Shown here: positions 15,042 through 22,609 of the stretch, one piece after another
How positions within the stretch are numbered: position 1 is the first letter of the stretch
How the letters are laid out: every line of letters starts with the position of its first letter
Assembly (NCBI GenBank): GCA_902806105.1
Contig: CADCVI010000200.1
Location: 1-23,121 of the forward strand
Origin: an uncultured Rubrobacteraceae bacterium
GTDB lineage: Bacteria > Actinomycetota > Rubrobacteria > Rubrobacterales > Rubrobacteraceae
DNA length: 23,121 nt
Reading direction: 5' to 3'
The notes under the pieces: model-generated
Told to the model about the DNA's origin: nothing
The model's input: only the letters and a program-made list of their open reading frames with translations
Databases searched by the model: none
Program-made: the position numbers and the translations under genes

Positions 15042-15143
15042 TCAGAAGGGGAGCAAGGCAAGATTCACGAGGACGGTGAGGCCCACGCTCAGGGCCACGC
15101 TGATGACCACCCAGAGCAGGCATCCGCCCGGAACCCTTATCAC
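15042..15143 (-). CDS. 33-aa single-pass membrane peptide
   Basis: Start GTG 15141-15143 has a GGGAGGC SD 9 nt upstream; stop TGA at 15042-15044. The peptide begins MIRVPGGCLLWVVISV and continues ALSVGLTVLVNLALLPF: a short basic start, then one uninterrupted hydrophobic helix with Gly-Gly-Cys and a helix-end Asn. That layout (PGGCLLW....LSV.LT.LVN) resembles short membrane peptides seen in other actinobacteria; this is a recollection, not a search. It lies 73 bp upstream of the anchor protein gene on the same strand. Confidence 0.6.
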   Translation of the reverse strand: MIRVPGGCLLWVVISVALSVGLTVLVNLALLPF

Positions 15144-15264
15144 CGCGATCCGCCTCCCTGCTTCAAGCTCGACGTCTCACCTCCCGCGATCCCGAAACGA
15201 TGGTGGGGCCGGAATCCCAAAGACCCCGACCCCGTCCGTGCTTCAAGACCGGTGCGAACCACTA

Positions 15265-15537
15265 CTAATCCTGCGGGTTCCGGGAGCCGGCCTTCGCCAG
15301 CCCGCGGCTGATCATGTACCCGACCGTCAGGTAGGTGACGAACCTCCACGCATCCACCGTGTTGAAGCCGTCCGCACCGCCATCCGTCAGCGCCGCCGCG
15401 ATGAGCACGCCGGCTACCGCTACGACATAGGCGATAAGCTCGGTGGTCTTGTAGGAAGACTTCGTCTCGGTCGTCCCCCGAATCTCACCCCTGCGAACCT
15501 GCGACGCCCCGGAATTGCCTGCTGCCCTGGTGGTCAC
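15265..15537 (-). CDS. Small hypothetical membrane protein, first gene of envelope module
   Basis: The 90-aa version from GTG 15537 is chosen because AAAGGGG lies just upstream and because the likely promoter (-10 at 15593-15598) would start transcription near 15586, downstream of the longer ATG start at 15594. The N-terminus is polar; then KTTELIAYVVAVAGVLIAAALTD forms one membrane helix (quoted as ELIAYVVAVAGVLIAAALTD), followed by WRFVTYLTVGYMISRGLAKAG, a second hydrophobic segment. It resembles uncharacterised actinobacterial two-helix proteins with a TTELI...TVGYMISRGLAK pattern. The 33-aa peptide follows after 121 bp. Confidence 0.7.
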   Translation of the reverse strand: MTTRAAGNSGASQVRRGEIRGTTETKSSYKTTELIAYVVAVAGVLIAAALTDGGADGFNTVDAWRFVTYLTVGYMISRGLAKAGSRNPQD

Positions 15538-15592
15538 ACGACCCCTTTCGTCTACGGTCCACCCATCATGGATAGCTACCCTAGCGACCATC

Positions 15593-15620
15593 ATCCTAGG
15601 TTAAAATAAAGTATAGTCAA
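15593..15620 (-). promoter_or_regulatory. Promoter of the envelope module
   Basis: On the minus strand TTGACT (15615-15620) is followed after 16 bp by TAGGAT (15593-15598). It lies in a short AT-rich island (about 15600-15660) in otherwise GC-rich DNA, between divergent genes. It decides the start of the 90-aa gene, because the longer ATG would fall within the -10 box. Confidence 0.55.
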
Positions 15621-15632
15621 CTAAAATAAGGT
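15602..15632. repeat. 20-bp-spaced direct repeat, operator candidate
   Basis: TAAAATAAAGT (15602-15612) and TAAAATAAGGT (15622-15632) match at 10 of 11 positions with a period of exactly 20 bp, about two helical turns. They flank the -35 box TTGACT of the leftward promoter and also supply TAAAAT -10-like hexamers for a rightward promoter, so a protein bound there could control both directions. The adjacent HTH gene is the obvious candidate. Confidence 0.5.
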
Positions 15633-15732
15633 CTAGAGCTTCAAAATACATCAAAAGGTGTAACGAGTGCCTCGGTGGTGTACCTTTCGGTGCGATCGAA
15701 GCGTGGCGGACGCCGTGAACGAGGAGGTTCTC

Positions 15733-16491
15733 GTGGTATCGACGGAGAAGGGGCGTGGGATCGAGCTTCTAGGTGCGGAGGACGTGGCGGAGCTTCTGGG
15801 AGTAAAGGAGTCGACGGTGTGGCGCTGGTGCCGGGAGGGGAGCCTGCCGTGCTTGAAGGTTGGCAAGCACTGGCGCGTGAGGCGCTCGGCTCTGGAGGAC
15901 TTTCTGAGGGAGAAGGAGCGTTCGGCGACGCTCGTGGGGCAGTTGGGGTCTTTCCTGCGGGTGCCGGACAACGTGCTCGCCGTCGCCCAGGATCTCGACC
16001 TGCTGCACCGCCTGGACGCGGCGTTCTTCAGCGTCGGCGAGGCTCGCGACGGCCTGCTGGTGAAGTTCTACGGCGGCGAGAACAGCTCGCCGGACGATCT
16101 GACCTCCCGGTTCGAGGAGAACGGTTTCGAGGCCGGGCGCCTGCTGCGGGAGGGACGCTTCCTCATGAGGCCCGAGGAAGACCCGCTTGGGGGCCGGAAA
16201 GACCAGCTCGGCCAGCTTGTCGAGGAGGGGGTCGGCGAGGGGCGCGTCGTGTGGGCCTCGTTCGACTGGGTGAGGCAGGTGGATCTGGAGGGCGCTCTCA
16301 AGCAGCAGGAGAGGCTCGCCGAGCTCGTCGGCGCCCGGCAGCTCGTCGTCAAGACAGCGGCGCTGGAGGAGGCGATCGGGGAGTGGTCGCCGTCCGAGTT
16401 CTCGCGGGCGCAGTCCGCGCACTCGGGGACAATCCTCGCCTCGGGGTCCGCACTCTCCCTCAGCCGCGCGACGCCGATGCCCTCCTCCTGA
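15733..16491 (+). CDS. Excisionase-type HTH regulator with MEDS/DcmR-like sensor domain
   Basis: The 252-aa protein starts at GTG 15733, 5 nt after GAGGAGG; a longer frame from 15667 has no SD. Residues 11-60 form an HTH_17/excisionase (MerR-like) domain: LLGAEDVAELLGVKESTVWRW, quoted as EDVAELLGVKESTVWRWC, then GSLPCLKVGKHWRVRRSALEDFL. The remaining 180 residues resemble the MEDS sensory domain of DcmR-type regulators (HRLDAAFFSVGEARDG..., a GRFLMRPEEDP segment, EGRVVWASFDWVRQVDLEGAL); this second assignment is tentative. The C-terminal 25 residues are Ser-rich and disordered. It is divergent from the envelope module across the repeat-bearing AT-rich promoter, so control of that module is plausible. 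It converges with the LuxR gene. Confidence 0.72.
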   Translation: MVSTEKGRGIELLGAEDVAELLGVKESTVWRWCREGSLPCLKVGKHWRVRRSALEDFLREKERSATLVGQLGSFLRVPDNVLAVAQDLDLLHRLDAAFFSVGEARDGLLVKFYGGENSSPDDLTSRFEENGFEAGRLLREGRFLMRPEEDPLGGRKDQLGQLVEEGVGEGRVVWASFDWVRQVDLEGALKQQERLAELVGARQLVVKTAALEEAIGEWSPSEFSRAQSAHSGTILASGSALSLSRATPMPSS

Positions 16492-16582
16492 GGTTCGAAG
16501 GGTAGCCCAAGGGAATCGCTTCGGTTGACCCGCGGATCGCGTCCGTATCATCGTCCTCGAAGTTCGTACCGCGCTTCCGGGG

Positions 16583-17206
16583 CTACAAGGAGATCAAACC
16601 TCGCCTCGCCCCCTCGCCCATGGCCTCGGTCCTGCTGGAGACGCCGAGCTTCGCGTAGAGGGAGGAGACGTGGAACTTGACGGTGTGCTCGCTTATGCGT
16701 AGCTCGCGCGCGATCATCTTGTTCGACAGCCCCCTTCCGAGGGCCTCCAGTACCTCCCTCTCCCGCCCGGTAAGGGGCTCGACGAGCTCCTCGACGGCGG
16801 CGACGCGGGTTTCTTCGAGCAGCTTGTCCGCGAGGGCGGCCGGCAGGACGACGAGGCCGTGGCCCACGGCGACGACCGCCGCCGCGAGCTCCTCCGGCGG
16901 CGCCTCGGGCGCCAGGATGCCCCACGCCCTCAGGGGCGCGTCGCGCAGGGCGGCAGGTCCGGTCTCGTCCTCGGAGATCAGGAGCAGCGCGGGCTCCCCC
17001 TCGTCGGCGAGGACGGCATCCTCCAAAAGCTCCTCCCCCGCCACGAGGACGACGTCGGTCCTCGCCGGCACCGGGCCGGTGAGGGCGTCCGCCTCGCCTA
17101 TCACCTCCACGCCGGTCCCCTCGACCGAGGCGAGCATCGAGCGCAGCCCCGCCCGGGCCATCGAGGTCGGGGCCACGACGAGCACCCTCGTGACGCCGAG
17201 GCTCAA
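16583..17206 (-). CDS. LuxR family regulator with degenerate receiver
   Basis: The 207-aa protein ends in a clear LuxR/Nar[24 protein letters not shown] then [25 protein letters not shown] (residues 145-190). The N-terminal 120 residues align in pattern with a receiver domain ([43 protein letters not shown]), but the expected acidic pair is Ala-Pro (12-13), the phosphoacceptor Asp is Ala56, and the conserved Lys is Pro100. Phosphorylation control therefore looks lost. The start is TTG 17206, overlapping the upstream protease stop as TTGA, so translation is coupled. It is the last gene of a three-gene operon with two proteases; a regulator controlled by protein contact or proteolysis is one possibility (inference). 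Confidence 0.85.
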   Translation of the reverse strand: MSLGVTRVLVVAPTSMARAGLRSMLASVEGTGVEVIGEADALTGPVPARTDVVLVAGEELLEDAVLADEGEPALLLISEDETGPAALRDAPLRAWGILAPEAPPEELAAAVVAVGHGLVVLPAALADKLLEETRVAAVEELVEPLTGREREVLEALGRGLSNKMIARELRISEHTVKFHVSSLYAKLGVSSRTEAMGEGARRGLISL

Positions 17207-18102
17207 GCCGCGCGCCCCGGCGCCCTCAGATCCACGCCGACCACGAGCGCCTCGCCGCCGCGCAGGATGCGCAGCCTTACGCTCTCGCCGGACCGGGCGA
17301 GGGCGTGCGAGAGGTCGGAGGCGCCGCCGAACGTCGTGGTATCGCCCTCCGTCCCGAGCAGCACGTCCCCGACGATAACGCCGGCCCTTTCGGCGGGGCC
17401 ACCACCCTCCACGAGGGCGACTACCAGGCCGGCAGCACCTCCGGTGCCGGCCGGTACCACGCCGATCCCGAGGCGGGGCCGGACGGTGCCAGAAGCAGAT
17501 ACCCAGTCCTTCGCGACGTTGCTCGGGATGGAGAACGCGAAGCCGCCCGAGACCATCGCGTTTATGCCGACCACCTCGCCGCGCGCGTTCAGGAGAGGGC
17601 CGCCGGAGTTGCCGGGGGCAAGGGAAACGTCCGAGATGAGGTGGCTCGCCCCGCCGCGTCCGGCTTCGCGGGCCAGCCCGCTCACGATGCCGACCGTCGC
17701 GACCCCGGGTCGCCCCCAGGGGTGTCCGACCGCGAAGACCAGCTCTCCGACGCGCAGGCCCGCCGAGTCCCCGACGGTGGCGGGCACGAGGTCCGCGGGG
17801 GCGTCCTTGAGGCGCAGGAGCGCCAGGTCAAGCCCGCCGTCGTGCTTGAGCACCTCGGCGTCGAAGGCTCGGCCGTCCGGCAGGGTCACGCGCGGGCCGG
17901 GGCGTCCCCTCCCCCGGCGCCGCCAAGGGCCCCGGCGTCCGCCGGAGACGACGTGGTCGTTCGTCAGGACGAGGGCGTCGCCCGGCCAGATCACGCCGGC
18001 CCCGGCCCCGCGCCTCCCGGTCGAGACCTCGACGACGCTGCCGCGCGCCTCCTCGACCAGCCCCTCGGCGGCGCTCGAAGCCGCCCCTATGCCCGGGGCC
18101 AT
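17203..18102 (-). CDS. HtrA-like S1C serine protease with PDZ domain, second copy
   Basis: The 299-aa protein has a trypsin-fold domain with all three catalytic residues in family context: TNDHVV (His50), [10 protein letters not shown] (Asp92) and [10 protein letters not shown] (Ser166, oxyanion loop GNSGG). A PDZ domain follows from about 210 ([10 protein letters not shown] ... [14 protein letters not shown]). Unlike DegP/HtrA there is no signal peptide or N-terminal membrane helix, so a cytoplasmic location is inferred. An Arg/Gly-rich insert ([17 protein letters not shown], 54-70) interrupts the region after the catalytic His and is unusual. ATG 18102 comes one base after the stop of the preceding protease gene; its own stop overlaps the LuxR start. 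Confidence 0.88.
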   Translation of the reverse strand: MAPGIGAASSAAEGLVEEARGSVVEVSTGRRGAGAGVIWPGDALVLTNDHVVSGGRRGPWRRRGRGRPGPRVTLPDGRAFDAEVLKHDGGLDLALLRLKDAPADLVPATVGDSAGLRVGELVFAVGHPWGRPGVATVGIVSGLAREAGRGGASHLISDVSLAPGNSGGPLLNARGEVVGINAMVSGGFAFSIPSNVAKDWVSASGTVRPRLGIGVVPAGTGGAAGLVVALVEGGGPAERAGVIVGDVLLGTEGDTTTFGGASDLSHALARSGESVRLRILRGGEALVVGVDLRAPGRAA

Positions 18103-18103
18103 G

Positions 18104-19024
18104 CTACGACGCCTCCTTGCCGCGCTCGGCGACGGTGAGACGCACCGTCGTGAGTTCGCCGCCCCGCACCAGCCTCACCGGCACCTCGTCGCCCACCCTC
18201 TCGCCCGCAAGAAGCGTCAGGAGGTCCTCGGTATCCTCGACCGGCTGGCCGTCCAGAGTTGCGAGGATGTCCCCGATCAGGAACCCGGCGCGCGACGCGG
18301 GGCTCCCGTCCTCGATCCCCACGATCAGGAGCCCGCCCCGCTGCGTGAGGCCGACCCTCTGGGCGTCGGGCAGGCGGACCGGCTGGCTCAGGACCCCGAG
18401 GTAGCCGCGCCTCGTGGACCCCCTCTCGGCGAGCAACCCCGCGACCCGCCACGCGAGGTCGGCCGGAACGGCGAACATGGCCCCCTTGCCGAAGGCCGTC
18501 GTCAGGATGCCGAGGACGCCGCCGCGCGCATCCACCAGGGCCCCGCCCGAGAGGCCGAGAAACGGGGTAGCATCCGTCTGCACGTAACGCTCCAGCCGCG
18601 CGCCGCGTCCCATCCTCATGGGCCCGCCGGCGGCGCTCACTATGCCGAAGGAGGCCCGGATACCCTCGCCGCGCGCGGGCCTGCCGACGGCCAGCGAGAG
18701 CTGCCCGATCCTGGCCTCCCCCTCCGCCGCTCGCGCGGCCTCGGCTCCGAGCCCCTCGACGCGTAGGACCGCCAGATCCGTCGCGGGGTCCCGCCCGAGC
18801 AGGCGCGCCTCGTGCTTCGTGCCGTCCGCGAGACCGACGGAGATGTCCTCGTCGCGCTCCACGGAGTGGCTCGCCGTCAGCACCAGGCCGTCGGCGTAGA
18901 CCACCCCGCTCGCCGACCTGCGTCTCCTCCCGTAAACCCTGACCAGCGAGGGGGCTACCCTCTCCACGGCGTCCGCCAGACCCTCCGACAAAGTACCCAG
19001 CATATTTTCCTCGCGCTCCATCAT
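18104..19024 (-). CDS. HtrA-like S1C serine protease with PDZ domain, first copy
   Basis: The 306-aa protein shows LTASHSV (His53), PATDLAVLRV (Asp83) and FLGLSGGAL (Ser159), so the triad is present, but the usual GNSGGP loop reads GLSGGA, a variation in the oxyanion region. A PDZ domain covers about 205-300 (GYLGVLSQPVRLPDAQ, SPASRAGFLIGDILATLDGQ). There is no signal peptide. Three Met codons are possible starts: the first pair (19024) has GGGAG close by, while Met8 (ATG 19003) follows GAGGAAA at better spacing and would give 299 aa, the same length as its neighbour. First gene of the protease-protease-LuxR operon. The pair probably arose by duplication, though they differ widely in sequence. 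Confidence 0.86.
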   Translation of the reverse strand: MMEREENMLGTLSEGLADAVERVAPSLVRVYGRRRRSASGVVYADGLVLTASHSVERDEDISVGLADGTKHEARLLGRDPATDLAVLRVEGLGAEAARAAEGEARIGQLSLAVGRPARGEGIRASFGIVSAAGGPMRMGRGARLERYVQTDATPFLGLSGGALVDARGGVLGILTTAFGKGAMFAVPADLAWRVAGLLAERGSTRRGYLGVLSQPVRLPDAQRVGLTQRGGLLIVGIEDGSPASRAGFLIGDILATLDGQPVEDTEDLLTLLAGERVGDEVPVRLVRGGELTTVRLTVAERGKEAS

Positions 19025-19325
19025 CTTCTCCCGGCTCGTTTACCTGGGGAGATCGTAGCGCCGGGTGAGGGGCTGGGCATCGCCCTTTCGGCTAGTTCAT
19101 GCCCCGGAAGAACGGCTAGCTTCGTGCCGAATCCTCAGATCCAACCACAGCGGGGCAGCGAGGAGAAACTACCGCGCCCCGAAGTCCCGTTGGCGCAAGG
19201 GGGCGACGAAAATTGGTACCCGAGGTCCCATCCTGCCCCGCGAGGACGGGGCGTCCGACCTTCCGGGCCGCGCAGGTCTCCGAGAGCGTCCCCCCTCGAC
19301 GGCGGCGTGGCGGGGTCCGTTCGGG
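19025..19325. other. Intergenic stretch between helicase and protease operon
   Basis: About 300 bp with no supported gene. GCCCCG (19235-19240) and CGGGGC (19247-19252) form a 6-bp hairpin with a 6-nt loop and no T-run, at most a weak terminator for the helicase operon. A promoter for the protease operon should lie at the left end of this stretch but no clear hexamers are seen. Confidence 0.4.
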
Positions 19326-21680
19326 TCACCCTATCGGGTAGCGGCTCACCTGGCCGAGCAGGTAGCGTAGGACCCGTATGGCGCCGTCCTTGCTGAGCGG
19401 CTCGTTCCAGTTGCCGCACTTCGGGGATTGGACGCAGGCCGGGCATCCGCGCTTGCACGGGCAGCGGGCGAGGACGCTCAGGGTGTCACGGGTGATCTCC
19501 TCGAAGGTCTCGTAGCCGCGCTCGGAGATGCCGACACCGCCGGGGTAGCCGTCGTAGACGAAGATCGTGGGCCGGCGCGTGGCCCGGTGGACGGCGACGG
19601 AGAGGCCGCCGATGTCCCCCCGGTCGCACATCGCGAAGAGGGGCAGAAGTCCTATTACCGCGTGTTCGGCGGCGTGCAGGGAGCCGAGGAACTCTACGAA
19701 GCTGGTGCGTCCCTCGCCGCCGTTGCCCTGCGGGCCGGTCATCGGCGGTGGCGGGAGCGGAGGCATGGGCGGGAGGGTAACCCAGAGTCCGCGCGTCTCG
19801 AAGTCGGTGGGCGGCAGATCGAGCGGGAAGACGCCCATCTCGCGGCCGTCCGAGACCTGTATCTTCTTGTAGAGGGTGACGACGTCGGTGGTGCGGACGC
19901 GGCCCCAGTGGAGCTTCGAGCCGTTGGCGAGGTCGCGAGAGCTCATCTCTTCCAGGATCTCGACGTCCGTCTCCACCCGGACCCTGGTGTAGTAGCGGTT
20001 CGGGACCAGGCGGACCTGCGCTGTGTGCGCGGGGAGGTTCAGGTCCTCGACCTCGTAGGCGCGGCCCCGGTGCAGGTAGGTAGCTCCGGGGTGGAGCTCC
20101 ATCGGGGCGCGGCGCGACTCGACGGAGCCTATTACCTCCCCCTCCCCGTCCGCGACGAGGACGGACCCTGCGTCGGCAGACCTGAGCGAGATGTTCCACG
20201 CCGGCCTGTCGTCGCCCGCGTAGTGGAGCCTCCCCCCGCTTCTGACGAGCTTCCCGGACTGCGCCAGGTCTTCGGTGACGCCGTCGAAGCCGAACCCGAA
20301 GTAGCGGTCGTCCGTTGCGTCGAGCGGCGACTCGTGCGCCGCCGCCAGGAGGTGCGGACCCAGGACGTAGGGGTTCTCCAGCGTGAGCCTCGCGGCCTCG
20401 ACGCGCCTGCCGAGGACCTTCTCCGGGTTCTCGTAGAGGTACTGATCCAGGGAGTCGCGACCCGCGATGTACACGGCGAGCGACGGCTCCTTGCCGCGCC
20501 CGGCCCGGCCCCACTGCTGCCATATCGAGGCGACGCTCCCCGGGTAGCCGCAGCAGACCACGGCGTCCAGGGCTCCGACGTCAACCCCGAGCTCCAGCGC
20601 GTTCGTCGAGACGACGCCGAGGAGGTCCCCGCTGAAGAGCCGCCCCTCGATCTCCCGGCGCTCGCGAACCGTGTAGCCCGCCCGGTACGGCGAGACGCGC
20701 CGCGCGAGGGACGGCCCGAGACGGTCGGCGGCGTAGCGGTAGATAAGCTCGGCGGACTTGCGGCTCTTGGCGAAGGCTATCGTGCGGACCCCCTGCGCCA
20801 CGAGCTTCGAGAAGACGAACGCCGCCTCCGTGAGCATGCTTCGCCGGTCGCCCTTCTCTTCGTCCTTCAGGGGCGGGTTCCTGAACACGACGCGCCTGGG
20901 CCCCGACGAGGCCCCGTCGTTGTCCACGAGCGAGAACGGCAGGCCGGTGAGAACCTCGGCGAGCTCCAACGGGTTGGCGATGGTCGCGCTCGTGAGGACG
21001 AACCTCGGGTCGGCGCCGTGGAGCTCCGCGACGCGCCTCAAACGTCGCATCACGGCGGCGACGTGGGAGCCGAAGACGCCGCGCAGGAGGTGGGCCTCGT
21101 CGACGGCGATGATCTTGAGGTTGCGAAAAAAGTCCGACCAGGGCCCCTCGTGGCTCGGGAGGAGGCCGACGCTCAGCATATCCGGGTTCGTCAGGATGAC
21201 GTTCGCGCGGCGCCGGATCTCCGAACGGAGCGCCTTCGGCGTGTCGCGGTCGTAGGTCGCCGGGTAGACGCCCCGGAGGTTGAGCTTCTGGATCTTCTGG
21301 AGCTGGTCCTGCGCGAGCGCCTTCGTCGGGTACAAAAAAAGCGCCCTGTTCCTCGCGCTCTCGAGGGCGTTCTCGAAAGCGGGGATCTTGTAGCAGAGCG
21401 ACTTGCCGCTCGCCGTCGCCGTCGCCACGATGACGTTCTCCCCGGCACGCACCCGCTCGTAAGCCTCGAGCTGGTGCGAGTAGAGCCTCCCCGCCCCCAT
21501 CGACCCCAGCGCGCGCTGGAGCTCCCGGGGAAACTCCGGGGCCTTGACGAGCTTCGCCGGATGTGGGGCCAGGGTCGCGACCGTCTCGCCTATGGAGTCG
21601 ACCGTGCGTCGGGAGAGGCCCGCGAGGGAGGAGTTTGCGGGGCCTTCGCCCGCGACGCTTCCCCCGGCGCTAGATCTCAC
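19326..21680 (-). CDS. DEAD/DEAH-box helicase with DUF1998 domain (MrfA/YprA type)
   Basis: SF2 3'-5' helicase of the MrfA/YprA/Hrq1-like group; Bacillus MrfA acts in mitomycin C repair. The 784-aa protein has VATATASGKS (Walker A, about 85-94), YPTKALAQDQ (117-126), VDEAH (193-197), LTSATI (229-234), TNALELGVD (359-367) and QQWGRAGRG (388-396). The C-terminal DUF1998 region carries a Cys cluster C-x-C-x3-C-x2-C-x5-C at 740-755, a metal site typical of the family. GTG 21680 overlaps the recR stop by 11 bp, so translation is coupled. The partner exonuclease MrfB is not in the window. The length (about 750-800) fits intact members. Function in interstrand crosslink repair is by family only. Confidence 0.9.
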   Translation of the reverse strand: MRSSAGGSVAGEGPANSSLAGLSRRTVDSIGETVATLAPHPAKLVKAPEFPRELQRALGSMGAGRLYSHQLEAYERVRAGENVIVATATASGKSLCYKIPAFENALESARNRALFLYPTKALAQDQLQKIQKLNLRGVYPATYDRDTPKALRSEIRRRANVILTNPDMLSVGLLPSHEGPWSDFFRNLKIIAVDEAHLLRGVFGSHVAAVMRRLRRVAELHGADPRFVLTSATIANPLELAEVLTGLPFSLVDNDGASSGPRRVVFRNPPLKDEEKGDRRSMLTEAAFVFSKLVAQGVRTIAFAKSRKSAELIYRYAADRLGPSLARRVSPYRAGYTVRERREIEGRLFSGDLLGVVSTNALELGVDVGALDAVVCCGYPGSVASIWQQWGRAGRGKEPSLAVYIAGRDSLDQYLYENPEKVLGRRVEAARLTLENPYVLGPHLLAAAHESPLDATDDRYFGFGFDGVTEDLAQSGKLVRSGGRLHYAGDDRPAWNISLRSADAGSVLVADGEGEVIGSVESRRAPMELHPGATYLHRGRAYEVEDLNLPAHTAQVRLVPNRYYTRVRVETDVEILEEMSSRDLANGSKLHWGRVRTTDVVTLYKKIQVSDGREMGVFPLDLPPTDFETRGLWVTLPPMPPLPPPPMTGPQGNGGEGRTSFVEFLGSLHAAEHAVIGLLPLFAMCDRGDIGGLSVAVHRATRRPTIFVYDGYPGGVGISERGYETFEEITRDTLSVLARCPCKRGCPACVQSPKCGNWNEPLSKDGAIRVLRYLLGQVSRYPIG

Positions 21681-22269
21681 GCCGTCCGGCGAACGCGCGT
21701 CCGAGCGTGACCTCGTCTGCGTACTCCAGGTCGCCGCCGACGGGCAGCCCGCTCGCGAGCGCCGTCACCCGGACCGGCTTCTCCTTGAGCTCCCCGGCGA
21801 TAAACAGGGCGGTCGCCTCGCCCGTGGTGTTCGGGTTCGTGGCGACGACTATCTCCTTCGTCCCCTCCGCGCCGACCCGCTCTACAAGCTCGGCGATGCG
21901 GAGATCCTCGGGCTCTATCCCGTCGAGCGGCGAGAGCGAGCCGCCAAGGACGTGGTAGAGGCCCCTGTACTCGCCCGTCCGCTCTATCGGGCCAATGTCG
22001 TACGGGTCCTCGACCACGCAGATCACGGCCGGATCACGCCGCGGGTCGCGGCAGATGTCGCACTCATCCTCTTCCGTGAGGTTGAAGCAGCGCCGGCACG
22101 GCTTTATGCGCTCCTTCACCTCGCGCAGGGCCTCGGCGAGGGCCTTCGCGTCGTCCGGCCGCCCGCGCACGACGTGGAAAGCTATCCTCTGGGCGCTCTT
22201 TGGCCCGATAGAGGGGAGCTTCGAGAGTTCGGTAATGAGGCGCTCGACCGGCCTCGCGTAGTACGCCAA
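21670..22269 (-). CDS. recR: Recombination mediator RecR
   Basis: RecR works with RecO and RecF to load RecA at single-strand gaps. The 199-aa product has the helix-hairpin-helix region (LPSIGPKSAQRIAFHVV), a four-Cys zinc finger (Cys58, 61, 70, 73: CRRCFNLTEEDECDIC) and a Toprim domain (VVEDPYDIGPIERTGEYRG, YHVLGG, ATNPNTTGEATA). The start is TTG 22269, giving MAYYARPVERLI, since RecR proteins begin just before the conserved YARPVERLI; no ATG or GTG is better placed, and a longer frame to 22329 would overlap ybaB. It lies 7 bp after ybaB, the usual order, and 11 bp overlaps the helicase gene. Confidence 0.95.
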   Translation of the reverse strand: MAYYARPVERLITELSKLPSIGPKSAQRIAFHVVRGRPDDAKALAEALREVKERIKPCRRCFNLTEEDECDICRDPRRDPAVICVVEDPYDIGPIERTGEYRGLYHVLGGSLSPLDGIEPEDLRIAELVERVGAEGTKEIVVATNPNTTGEATALFIAGELKEKPVRVTALASGLPVGGDLEYADEVTLGRAFAGRREI

Positions 22270-22276
22270 AAGGCCT

Positions 22277-22609
22277 TTAGAGCCCCGGCATGTTGATCCC
22301 GAGGTCCCCGAGACCGCCCGTGATCCCACCGAGACGCTTGGAAGCCATCTCCTGGGCGCTGTTCAAGGACTCGTTTACGGCGGCGAGCACCATGTCCTGG
22401 AGCATCTCGACGTCCTCGGGGTCGAGGACCTCGGGGTTTATCTCCAGCGAGACAAGCTCCAGGCCCCCGGTCATCGTCGCCTTGACCGCCCCGCCCCCGG
22501 CGCTCGCCGTGACGGTCTCGCGGGCAAGCTCCTCCTGGGCCTGCTGCATCTCCTGCTGCATCTTCTGGACCTGCTGCATCATCTTGTTGACGTTCTGCCT
22601 CGGTGACAA
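22277..22609 (-). CDS. ybaB: YbaB/EbfC family nucleoid-associated protein
   Basis: Small DNA-binding dimer, usually the middle gene of dnaX-ybaB-recR. The 110-aa product starts at TTG 22609 about 9 nt after GGAGGAGAG; the next in-frame Met is residue 10. NKMMQQVQKMQQEMQQAQEEL is the N-terminal coiled coil (quoted as QQVQKMQQEMQQAQEEL), then VTASAGGGAVKATMTGGLEL and LEINPEVLDPEDVEMLQDMV, strongly family-like, and a Gly/Leu-rich tail ending in INMPGL. The start region overlaps the 3' end of a recombinase reading frame by 31 bp, an unusual arrangement for this conserved operon. Confidence 0.93.
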   Translation of the reverse strand: MSPRQNVNKMMQQVQKMQQEMQQAQEELARETVTASAGGGAVKATMTGGLELVSLEINPEVLDPEDVEMLQDMVLAAVNESLNSAQEMASKRLGGITGGLGDLGINMPGL

